Shown piece after piece: positions 37,258 through 48,600 of a stretch of 64,000 nt of DNA (within the stretch, counting starts at the first letter, position 1; each line of letters starts with the position of its first letter). The stretch covers positions 62,633,832 through 62,697,831 of the forward strand of contig OV277862.1 of assembly GCA_922989275.2 (NCBI GenBank). The letters are read 5' to 3'. A program made the translations under genes and the position numbers. Under the pieces are notes generated by a model. That model was given only the letters and a program-made list of their open reading frames with translations, ran no database searches and was not told where the DNA came from. The DNA comes from Gari tellinella (lineage: Eukaryota > Mollusca > Bivalvia > Cardiida > Psammobiidae).

Positions 37258-37483
37258 TTGACCCTTTCCCTTTAACTTTTACCTCCACTGAATAAAAAAT
37301 AGTTCTAATTTATACAGTAATGAATATTATAAAAATGCATTCTAAATCCTAGTAGGTGGCAGCTTAAAGCAGGCTGAAAGTAAAGCAGAATGTGCCTTAT
37401 GGCATATTCTGCTTTACTTTCAATCTGCTTTAAGTGGTCACATGTCTTTAAAACTAGAAACAGGCCAATTGGTAAAAGGTTAC
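37258..37483. mobile_element. TTAA-A MITE (A23), ends worn
   Basis: 'gttgaccctttccc' to 'ggtaaaaggttac', complete core 1 hairpin. Confidence 0.75.
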
Positions 37484-37867
37484 TGTAGGCTTCCATTGGG
37501 TATGCTTGAAGATTTAATTATGAACCCTGGCAGTGCATGAACCTTGAAGCTTGTTGCCTAGTTGAATTGATACTCTACATTTTGCAGAATTAACAAAATG
37601 TCAAAAGTTTAGAATCTTTCTAGGACGCCAAGGAAACTCATGATTTAAACAGTGATACTAGTGAACCATTTTACCATAGCTTGAATGATTCCAGTATTGA
37701 AGACAGATGGTTGCTTAAGTTGAATGCTCCCTCAAGAGCTGTCTGCTCTTGGTTGTCGGTATTTCTAAAAAGAGCTTAAGTAACAATCTGTCTTCAATAC
37801 TGAAAATAAGCAATTGGAGAAAAGGTTAAAGTGGAAACCCCTCCATATAAATTTTTGTCTCAGTCTT

Positions 37868-38104
37868 GAAAGATCAGGGGCCTGTTTGATGAAACGTACG
37901 ACAAAAACGGTCGTAAGTCAAAACTTTAATAAACATATTATTTCTCCATCAAATCCTGTCTTGTGATATCTCTTTGGAATCGCCTTGAAAAGATTATTCC
38001 AAAGAGATTTCACAAGACGGGATTAGATGAAGAAATAAATAATTATTGATAATTCTAGAATCTGACTTACAGCCACTTTTGTCCTACGACATTTCACTAA
38101 TTTC
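37868..38104. mobile_element. Element M, copy 1
   Basis: 'ggggcctgtttgatgaaacg' to 'tcctacgacatttca', with an inner palindrome 'atctctttggaatcgcctt-gaaaagattattccaaagagat'. Related copy at 44400-44561. Confidence 0.7.
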
Positions 38105-38168
38105 CAGAGTATAAACATATTGCTATTCACATAAATGGTATTGACAGGAGAAATGGCTTTCTGAAGTA

Positions 38169-38377
38169 TACCGTAACACCTCCCTATTATGACCACTAAA
38201 ATGAAGGCTTATTGACTGTATAAAAGATAGGTGACGGCTTAAAGCAAGATGACAGTAAAACTGAAAGCTCCTTAATGAGCTTTCTGTTTTACTGTCACCT
38301 TGCTTTAAGCAGTTTGCAGTCGTAAACACCTAAAACTTTTCACAATTTAATGGTCGTAATAGAGAGGTTTTACTGTA
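38169..38377. mobile_element. TA-C MITE (C5), full length
   Basis: 'taccgtaacacctccctatt' to 'aatagagaggttttactgta'; hairpin 'gcttaaagcaagatgacagt' with tip 'ctccttaatgag'. Confidence 0.87.
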
Positions 38378-38482
38378 AGGTGTTTTGTTAAGATGACTTC
38401 TGTATATAGTTGTACATAGTGAAATTAAATACAGCTGTGTTGAGGTTTGTGTGTGTTCAGATCAAATGTGCTCATTGCCAAG

Positions 38483-38732
38483 TTAACCCATTACTCTATA
38501 GGTATACATTTTTATGCATTTAATTTATTGCCCTATTGAACGTAATGGTTCCAATTTATATTGTCATGAATATGTATCAGAGATATTTTCTATATTTTAA
38601 CAGGTGGAAGCTTGAAAGTAGGTTGATAGTAAAACAGAATGTGCCTTAAGGCACATTCTGCTTTACTTTCAACCTGCTTTAAGTGGTTCCCTGTCTTCAA
38701 ACTTAAAAACAGGCTATGGAGTAAAGGGTTAA
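38483..38732. mobile_element. TTAA-A MITE (A24)
   Basis: TTAACCCATTACTCTATAGG...GGAGTAAAGGGTTAA with core 1 hairpin. Confidence 0.87.
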
Positions 38733-39033
38733 TCAAGATAAAGGGAGCACATATATTTCAAACATTAACTTCCTTATGACTCCACTAAACCTTTGCCCCA
38801 TGCATTTAGGGGGCATGGCACAGGAGTTTTCTGCTGAGGTTAAATTCAAGAATCCATATCTGATATTTTCATCTCAATGTCAATAAGAGGTGGACCCAAG
38901 TGATTGGTCAGTCCAGTGTCTATTTATAATGTGACTGGGTGTAATGTTATGACATGCTGATATAGTTTTACAGTACTATTATCTTTCTCAAGTAAACACT
39001 GTCTCCATGTAACTGAAATGTTGTAAGTGGGAT

Positions 39034-39205
39034 GATAAACCCATCTCACTGACTTTAACAAATGCTATGATGTGACTACTTATTAGAATCGTCTCTTCAA
39101 TGTGATTTTAATGAGTGGTCACAACATACATAGGTCTTTGTGGAGACATTATGGAGAACATGTTTGGAATGTTTAATTCAATGTCAGAGTTTTATCTGGA
39201 GCCCT
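39034..39205. mobile_element. R-family MITE (R8), left end lost
   Basis: 'gctatgatgtgactacttat' palindrome and right end 'ttatctggagccctac'. Confidence 0.6.
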
Positions 39206-39282
39206 ACTGTGTGTTATGTGAACATGAAATCGTGATTTGATTAAATACTACTTGACCAAAATAATGATCAAGCTTGGTAATT

Positions 39283-39473
39283 CAGGGCTCCAGATAAGAG
39301 GAAGTAAATTGAACAAATCCAACATTTCCTCACTCATTTCAACACTAAATCCTTTGGTGTGACTACTCATGAGAATCGTCTCTTCGAGACGATTCTAATG
39401 AGCAGTGCCACCATAGGGTTTAATTCAAAAATAAACATTTTAGCTTTTTAAATGCTCCCCTTATCTGGAGCCG
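39283..39473. mobile_element. R-family MITE (R9)
   Basis: CAGGGCTCCAGATAAGAGGA to 'cttatctggagcc'; perfect centre 'cgtctcttcgagacg'. Confidence 0.83.
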
Positions 39474-39657
39474 ACTTATTGGGTAAAAAATAAAGTCAGT
39501 ATTTCTTCTTTTACTCTTAAGTTCTTTTGAACTCCTTGTCTGTCATAACCTGAGTGCACTGGTATATGCAAACGGTTTGGCTTATGGTCAGACACCTATC
39601 AACTTGGTGTCTGATACTGACCCAAACTGTTTGATACCCATAAAATAGTCGTTTAAT

Positions 39658-39868
39658 TAACTCTTTCCCCCATAGAAGCGCCTTTTAGCGCATTTAATTA
39701 ATTCCCTCACCATAAGAAACATTTTTTAAATCCTAGCAGGTGGTAGCTTAAAGCAGGCTGAAAGTAAAGCAGAATGCGCCTTAAGGCGCATTCTGCTTAA
39801 CTTTCAGCCTGCTTTAAGAGATCACCTGACTTCAAAGCTAGAAACAGGCTATGGGGTAATAGGATTAA
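39658..39868. mobile_element. TTAA-A MITE (A25)
   Basis: TTAACTCTTTCCCCCATAGA...GGGGTAATAGGATTAA; internal deletion before the hairpin. Confidence 0.82.
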
Positions 39869-40510
39869 TATCGTATATGGGTGACATTTGCAAACAGTCT
39901 CACTCATATCCAAGTTATCTATCTTCAATACTAGGCTATAGGGTAATGGGTTAGACAGGTTGTAATGGCAGGAGATTTTACTCATATAGACTGTAATATT
40001 GTCTCTTTGTTAAGGTTGTTTGTTGACAGAATGCTTATTTATTGTTTGTTACAAAGTTGCTAATATTAGATGCAAGGAAAGACTGTTCAGATAGTGCAGT
40101 CGAACCTGTGTTCATTGACCATTGAGAAGAAAATACAAGATTGACAGTCAATAAAAAATTATTGTGCAAGTCTTTTTGTACAGGTCAAAGATTGTGCAAG
40201 TCTTAATGTACAGGTCAAAGGTTAAGAACTAAAATAATGCAGAAAGCTTCCAATGGACAAATGCATTAAGCAACAAATCTGTTCCATCTTGTATCTAGCA
40301 ACCAGTAGTGGATGTGGTATCTTGGTAGTCCGTGAACCGACGATGACATAATCTGCTAATCGGAGGTGGGGGTTTCTTAATATAGGTGACAGATCAATGG
40401 ATAATGAAATAATGCAGAAAGCTCCTTTCTTCATTACTTTTATCATGCATTGAACAATTTTGTAAATAAAAGACTGCATACTAGCCTTCAATTAAATGGC
40501 TACTTTACTC

Positions 40511-40753
40511 ATTGAACCGTAGCAAAGAGTAAAGTCATCCCTTACCAATACTTTACCTGTATGTGACAAGTACACTTGTCCTAGACAAACAGTGAAGACT
40601 CTGATCAGAGGGCTCCATATAGGAGCCCTCTGATCAGAGTCTACACTGTATGTCATTCTGCAAAAAACTTAATAGTCAGAAATGACCTGGACTTTAAAAT
40701 TGAAAACTGGAATTGTCCATTTGAAGTTTCAGACAGGGGTCGGAATGAGTTGA
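40511..40753. mobile_element. TTAA-B MITE (B10), worn
   Basis: 'cattgaaccgtag' start, core 2 hairpin 'gactctgatcagagggctcc', 'gaattgtccatttgaagttt' end. Confidence 0.75.
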
Positions 40754-40987
40754 TTAAGATATGCTGTTCTGTCTTGTGAATTGTCATTGAACACAGGTGT
40801 GATTGTACATCAAAGTGTGTCCTTGCTGTTATTTTTAAAGGTGAAGCTATGTGACATCATATCATGTACTGATGTAAATAAAGTGTCTTACTGAGTATAG
40901 CCTGTGGTTTTTCATTCTCTCTGAAATCAATGCTGTAACTATGCATGTAGACACAATTATGCAAATTTATTGGATCCAGATCAGGCC

Positions 40988-41222
40988 AATGGGTGGAGGT
41001 GTTCCAGTGGTACGATACCAGGGGTCGTGAGTTGGAATCCCCACAGGACCAAGTCCTTTGGATGAGACTACATAAACCAAGGTCTGATGTATATGTGCTT
41101 TACACTGGACATCTGAAAGAACAAGAGAACTCTGTATGTCGGTAATAAGAGAAGGGCATCGTGCCTGGGTTTTCTGTTTCTGCTCCCCTCTCTCTGAGGC
41201 ACCCAATTAGCCCATCAAACGC
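40988..41222 (+). mobile_element. Second tRNA-derived SINE family
   Basis: A-box-like 'ggaggtgttccagtggtacg', B-box-like GGGTCGTGAGTTGGAATCCC, a tRNA-unrelated body and a 3' part 'gcacccaattagcccatcaa'. Differs from the SINE at 1050. Confidence 0.65.
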
Positions 41223-41329
41223 TTTATAACCTTGGAGCCAGATCAGGCCCAACAAAAAGACACGGTCTGGATACCGTACAGTGTAACATTCACCAGTTGC
41301 CTCCCAAATTTTACATGCAGATAGCTATT

Positions 41330-41548
41330 AACACATTCAACCCTAGCGACGAGTATACTCGTCATTTACAAACAGTGTACCTGTGAGGGTTACTTTTGTC
41401 CCATGCAAAAAGTGTAGACCCTGATCAGAGGGCTACTTAAGGAGCCCTCTGATCAGTGTCTACACTGTCATTTTGAAAATAAATAGTCAATAATGGACTA
41501 GACATATTTTGAAATTGGAATTGTCCATTATAGTTTCAGGGGTCAAAA
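41330..41548. mobile_element. TTAA-B-like MITE (B11)
   Basis: 'attcaaccctagcgacgagtatactcgtc' variant left end, core 2 hairpin, 'tagtttcaggggtc' end. Confidence 0.7.
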
Positions 41549-42050
41549 GACAGCCTTGTAATACCAAATGTGGGTTGTATGTGCATGGTTAAAATTTTTC
41601 TTGGTGATTACTTACGGCAGGTTGAAAGTAAAGCAGAATGCGTCTTAACCCAAATTCTGTTGTAATATGTCTGCATTGAAGTTGCTGTCTGCAAAATTTT
41701 GTTTAATTTAGGTTTTATACATTCCATAGGTAGAGAAACCTAAATACGAGTGTTAAACAGTTTGGATCCAGATTAAGACGCCGCGTTACGCGGCTTCTGA
41801 TCTGGATCCAAACTTTTAGCAAAAACTGAAGTTGCTATCAGTTGGCAAAGGGTTAAGGCTCATTCTGCTTTTCTTTAAGCTACCATCTGCTAGAATATAG
41901 AAACTATCTCTTGTAGTACATATTCATGACAGTACCAATTGGAACTATTTTCTTCTTTAATTAAATACGCTAAAAGGTGCTTCTATGGAGTAAAGGGTTA
42001 ATAAGAATATTGTTTCCACTGAACCATATCGCTATTGAAGCACCTTTATA

Positions 42051-42235
42051 GATTACAGTGTCCCCTCCCAACAACGACCCCATCCTTACAACGACACTTG
42101 CTTAGGGTGATTTTAATATATTTCAAAATGACAAACAGTGTAGACCATGATTTCTTTTACGGCAATAGATTAGGATCCAAACTGTTTGCAAATGACTTTT
42201 GTACTCGGGGTATGGCAGTGAATGGGTTATACGCA
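42051..42235. mobile_element. TA-E-related MITE (E4)
   Basis: TTACAGTGTCCCCTCCCAAC left end, worn core 2 'acaaacagtgtagaccatga', then 'gatccaaactgtttgc'. Confidence 0.55.
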
Positions 42236-42562
42236 GATTTTAGGCAGTTTGATTTAAGGAACGTTGGTATAATTGTAAAATAGTTCGAATACTTATCAAA
42301 CACTGAGTTATTCGAAACTTGGTATTATATCAGTGACTGTGTATTCTGGCCAATCGTTAAATCTGACATTTTCCGTAAAATACTCGGCTAATTTCGTTGT
42401 CGATCTCGGCATTTTCGGTCACGGGTATACTGTATCTTTTTTTATCAGCTAATCATATGACAACCGAATGAGTTATCTTATTTCATAAGTGCGAATATTA
42501 TAGTGAAACTCGATACAATCATATAAGTAAACTCTGAAACCGTGAAACTATTTTAACATACA

Positions 42563-42629
42563 ATGGCGAAAATATTACCGTTATTAATTGTTCAATTATG
42601 TGTAGGATTTGTTTCCAGTATGGACACCT
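42563..42629 (+). CDS. CUB/LDLa gene exon 1 (signal peptide)
   Basis: ATG in context ACAATGG, then the hydrophobic ILPLLIVQLCVGFVSS. Donor GTGAGT; leaves one base for the next codon, which joins exon 2 as Tyr. Upstream 42240-42560 is AT-rich without a clear core promoter. Confidence 0.78.
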
Positions 42630-45600
42630 GTGAGTATACCGTAAAAAACGTCATTGCCATGACGTCATCTACTTTAAATAATTGTCGTCTGCTTTTATTT
42701 CTTAAACAATTTTAGGTAATTTGACTTAAGAAATCTTGAAATAAGTGCCAACAGTTTTGATCCTGATCAGACGCCTTAAAGGGTCCAGTCTTTCTTCCAC
42801 ATAAGCGCCTTAAGACGTATCTACCTATTACCCGAGTTAAGCACAACAACTGATATTAATTGACTGAGATGAATATAAGTGTCAGCTTAAAACAGAATGA
42901 AAATTAACCCTTTCCCCCATAGAAGCGACTTTTAGCGTATTTAATTTATTCCTCCGCTGAAGAAAATAGTTCCAGTTCATACCCTCATGAACAATTACAA
43001 TAACAAATAGTTTTATATAGCCTAACAGATGGTAGTTTAAAGCAGGTTGAAAGTAAAGCAGAATGTGCCTTAAGGCACATTCTGCTTTACTTTCAACCTG
43101 CTTTAAGTGATCACCTGTCTTTAATATTATAAATAAGTTATTGGGTAAAGGGTTAAGGAGCTTTCTTTTTTACTCTCAACTTGCTTTAAGTAGTCGCCTT
43201 CTTTAACATTTGGTTTTATGTGATATTCATTTTTTACTATTGGGAAAAGGGGTATACCAGATTACACGAACACTAAGCCTTATTCATCATGCACTATAAA
43301 TAGTTGAATTGTATCCAAAATGATATTACTTATCATGAGTTAAAATAATACAGTCACATTTATATTTTGAATTCCTATTGACGCGAAAGTTTTTAAAGAC
43401 ATGTATGGTAAAAATTATCTATTTCTAAAATAAAGGCTAATTACTTTTATAAAAAAACATGTGACAGCCTAAAGAGGCTCGCAACCGGATTTAGCATTAA
43501 AATAGTAATTTGTAAATATATGTCAAATGTTTATATAAATGGGTAAGATTAAGTTTAGGATAAGAAATTCTGTTAAAAATGCATTTCCAAAACAAACAAA
43601 AGAAGATCTGGTGGGATTCGAACCCATGATCCTCCATTGCTGAGACAAACACGAAAAGGAAACCCCTTATACCACTCGGCTACGGCCTCTATGTTTTTTG
43701 TATCGAATTAACGTACTTCAGTGTATAGCGATGGATACTGCATTATTCGGCTCGGGTTTATGTATGAATCCGTGTTCAGTTTCTGTAGATAAGCAACAAC
43801 AACAATACCGTCGAAAGGCGCTATAGAAAAACGATGGAAAATATCTAAAAAACTAAGATTCGATGACGGTTATTTATACTTTTTTGGACCGATCATATTT
43901 TTTAATGTCAGAAGCCCAATAATGCCACGCATTTGCTTTTATTCGAGTATTTTATTTTATTTTGACAAGTACACCATCCGGTTGCGAGTCCCTTTAAAGC
44001 AAGGTGACAGTAAAACAGTTTTACTGTCATATTGCTTTAAGAAGTCAACTATCGTAAACACACATTAATAAACACAATTTAGTGATTGTAATAGAGAGGT
44101 TTTACTCTATTTGTTTAATGTAGGATAACTTATGCACATTTATCCTATAGTTAAAGCTATCTCTCCATTACTTTTAGCCAACATTAACCAGTGTGTGGTT
44201 AATACTTATAGTCTTCTATCGAATGCTCATTTAACTTATTGATTGGTTGTTTGGTAGATTGATATATTTGTGGATGGATTTTTTTTATTCATGTTAAACT
44301 CATAGCATGTATATATAAAACATTCACATACACATATACATACTCAATGATTAAATCTCCAAAATCACCCCAAATCTTTATATCACAGAAAGCGCTGCTA
44401 ATACAAGTAGTATATTACACTTTGGAATCGTCTTTTCAAGATTCCAAAGAGATGTCACAAGACAGGATTAGATGGAGAAATAAATAAAAATTGATACTTT
44501 TATAATCTGACCTACGACAACATTTGTCGTATAGTACGATTTTTTATGAAACGGGCCCAGCACTACATGTGAAGGCCTCTTCTAGCATTTAGTTTAATAA
44601 CTCCACTATAATTATGATAAAGATGCACGGTGTCAAACGAGGTTGTGTCTTATCATGTCCCTGTCATGAGACATGAACCGAATCAAAACCGTTTTGCTAA
44701 GTTCTAATCATACCCGAGTATACATATGAGCCACGCCATGACAAAACCTGCCTTATTGCATCGCAATATTGTGCAGACCAAACACCGTTGTCACCACAAG
44801 TTCTGCATTTTAGTTTAACCTTGGATAGCCCATAACAGGTGGAACGCAAATTTCCAACGGGGCCTTAGGTCCTTAAAACGTCATGTGTACAATTCCAGTT
44901 TCCATTTAACAAACAGGACAGACCCTGATCATAGGACTCCTTTAGGAGATACACACAGTAAAGGACGAGTATACTCGTCACTAGGTTTCAATGAGTTGAC
45001 CAATATTGGCTATTGAAGAATGGTGCATCTTCGAGTAATTGAGTGACAGTCGTTGTCGATGCGGAGTTGATGACTGAGTAGTAGAGTATTTCAGATAAAA
45101 CAAAATAAAATCAGTCATTCGTTCGTTAGAAAGGTCAGTCAGTCAGTAAGTTCAGGCATACATGTAGTGAGTTAGTCCGTCCGGGCCTACATATGACCGT
45201 CAGTAAAGTTTAAACATATTTTATTGCCCAATTTTTATACAAAAGTTCACTTAACAATTCAATTCAAATGATGGAAATATGCTTACAAATATACATGTAT
45301 GTGCAAAAGGGTCGGGCTACAAGTTCTTTCAACGTTAGTAACAGCCCTCCCTTTGACCGTCAGTCAACCAGTCGATCATTCTGTCAGCCAGTCTGTGCGT
45401 CAGTCAGTCAATCAATCAGCCAGTTGGTCAGTCATCCAATCAACTGATAAACATGCGAACAGTCAGTTAGCTACAGTGGAGAAAACGTTATTCTTTCCCG
45501 TTAACGCAAACGAAACGCACACGCAGTGCACTAAAATAGAAAATGACAACTTTTTGACAATTCTAAAATTATTTTTAATCTGAATGGCAAATTATTTGGA

Positions 45601-48600
45601 CCCTGGTCAGACGCCGGGTTTCAAATTGATTGCACTGGAACTAATAATTGAAGCGTAAACGTTAAAAGGGAGCTATTCCTTTTTGCTAAAGAAATAATTT
45701 CCATTATAAACAGTTTGGAGCCAAATCAGACACCGGGTAAACGCGTGCTAGTATTGGGAAATATCTTCTCCATGGTAACTAGAATATACAACATTTTATA
45801 GAATCTATGTTCCCAATCTCTGTGACAAACACTAAAATCGTGTATTCTTACACCGAGGACATGTGTACAATGGGTATTCGCTAGCTAACAGTTTGAGTCC
45901 TGATCAATCTGTCTGACACTCAATTATATTTGAATAGTCAAAATACCTAAAACTGAGAAATGAGAGCGGGTGAAGAGATAACCCCTTTACCAAATAGTGT
46001 GTTTCTAGTTTAGAAGATAGGTGATCTGTTAGAGCAGGTTGTAAGTAAAACAGAATGCGCTACTTTCAGGCTGCTTTAAGCTGTCATCTGCTATGGTATA
46101 GAAAATATTTCTTATAATACATGTTTATGACTGTATAAATGGTGACTATTTTTTCTTCAGCCAAGGAATGGACTAAATGCACTAAACGGCACTTCTATGT
46201 GGGAAGGGTTAACGGTGTTTCAGACGGCTGGACAAACAATAAAAGAATACTCATTCTTTCCAAATAAACGCCTTATTGCTCTTTAACTCTTTGACCCCCT
46301 AGTGCCACGCATTTGCGTCTTTTAAAAACAGTGTACATGACAAGAGCGCATTTGTCCACTACACACAGTGGTGAAGACCCATATCTGAGCATCTGATCAA
46401 TGCCATGACTCTTTGTCATATTGTTATACATTGACTCAAACAATCTTAACCCTTTCATGATCAATTTTTTTCGTGAGATTCTTACCCCTTCACCGCAATA
46501 GTGTCGTCTGCTTCATTATTGTTTTCTGCAATATCGTTTCAAAGTTAGATTTAAGACAGTATAACTGACGTGATTTCAAAACAACTAGCAAACAGTTTTG
46601 ATCCTGATCAGACGCCGCGTGTCGCGGCGTCTGATCAGGACCAAAACTGTTTACAAATGCGCTATATGACGTCATTGAGAGTGAAAGGGTTAAATAGTCT
46701 AATACTAACTAGACTGTATTGGAAATTTGAATTGTTCATTTGAAGTTTCAGAGTTTAACAAGATTAGATCTCTAGGCCTACTTGCAAATAGTTGCTAAAT
46801 ATACTAATAGAGTAGTAACACCCTTTTCATCTCCACAATGAAATACCAATGCTCTTTCAGCGTCCAACTCATAATCAATATAACTGCTCAAAACAGATAA
46901 GCCTGAAGATGCTACTGGAATACGGCCCCTGTTATCTGTTTTGAGCAGTTATATTGATTATGTGTTTGATGTCGAAAGGGCATTGGTATTTCCTTGTAAT
47001 ATAAACTTAAAGACCAATGACCTTTCCTTAAATAATGTCGTATTAAGTGGTTGTAGTAATGGCCTTTCCTTAAATAAATTTATTATTTTAGTGGTGATAG
47101 ATTGGTGGTGGTATTTTAGAACACTCTGTATAGGATAAAAACGGTAGTAGTAGTATTAGCAAAAGCAGCAGCAGCAAATTCAGTAGTAAACGTGGCAGTA
47201 GGATACTTATCATTGTTGTCATTTTTACTATCTTTATTATCACCATCATTATCAGCAGCATCGTCATCGCCATTATCATCATCATCATCATCATCATTAT
47301 CATCATCACCATCATTACTAGCCATCATCACCATCATTCTCATGATCCCTAGCATCATTTGTGTTATTATCTCTGTTCAGATTACATGACTAACTACTGC
47401 GGCTCGGAGATAGATATGATTACGGAAGGCATCAACACTGGCAGACTATCTCTTGACAGTGACTATGTTGGTGACTGCAACGTTACCATAGAAACGTGGT
47501 ACACGGCAAATAGGCTCATGTTCCATTTCGAGGATTTGTCCATTCCGAAAACCGGGATTTATTGTGAGGACAGCTACCTAGAGATCTACGATGGCCAGCC
47601 ACCAGATACCAAACCCTTTCATGGTAAACCAAAACAATATTCAGTCGAACTTGATACTTCGAACTCTCGTTATAGGTTCGAACATACCAATATTTCAAAG
47701 TTAAAACGTGGCTTAGCCACGTTTTAACTTTGAAATAAGGGTATGTTCGACTTCAGCGAGATCGAATTATCGAAATTCAACTTCACTGGTACGATCGATT
47801 TAAGTGAGCTCGAAGTATAGGGTTTCGACTGTATTATTGATGATGAATTGTTAAATAAATAAGACAAGTTGAGATAATAACAGGTGCAGTAGTCGATAAC
47901 TGCAAATAACCTAGAATAAATGAGAAATAAACATTGTTAGGAAAATCAGTTTTCTAGACATACTTATAACGGAAATATGAGATAACTCAATTTCATATAC
48001 TTGTAGTTATATCAACAACAAGAACGGTGTCACAGTAAGTGACAAATGCCCCCAAAGTGTTGTATTATGAATTATATGTTTTTGTAAGCAGATATGTAAA
48101 TTTATCACATAAACGTGCAAAATATAGAGGGCCGTAAAAATCGTATGGCCCACTGGGCATATATTTTATACTAATTTTCGAATCACCAAAAAAATGTACT
48201 ACTACGCCGACTGTAAATCAGTTAAGTGAATCTAGACAAACATAGATCACCACTAGGTATTGAAACATTTCGAAGTGTCCTAGAAACATTATCCCTAGCA
48301 GTCTCGCAAACTCAGGCTGCAAATCAGGCTAAACTTAATACCACGTAGACTTTAGTATTAACAGTGACTCAAACTGTTTTTCAAATTTAGACGTTACAAT
48401 GATAATGACGTCATGTTACGTCTTGACGTTATTTTGAAAACGAAACTAGATTCTTAATGTCAAATGATCATTTTTAGTCAATTAGAACAACTTTAATTTA
48501 AATATTAATTTAAAAATTAATTTAAAATTTGAATATGGTATCAGAGAAGTCTTTTCACAACGTAATGGTGTTGATTTTCGTTACGTTAATATGATTGGTG

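Larger units (their letters stand above)
43404..44109. mobile_element. TA-C MITE (C6) split by element S
   Basis: Left 'tatggtaaaaattatctatt', hairpin halves 'gtgacagcctaaag' and 'aaagcaaggtgacagtaaaa', right 'agagaggttttactcta'. Confidence 0.65.

Noticed and set aside
47359..47727. 122-codon open frame as a complete protein
   Set aside because: It begins before a good acceptor (47380) and ends inside a MITE; only 47381-47623 is exon, shown by phase agreement with exons 1 and 3.
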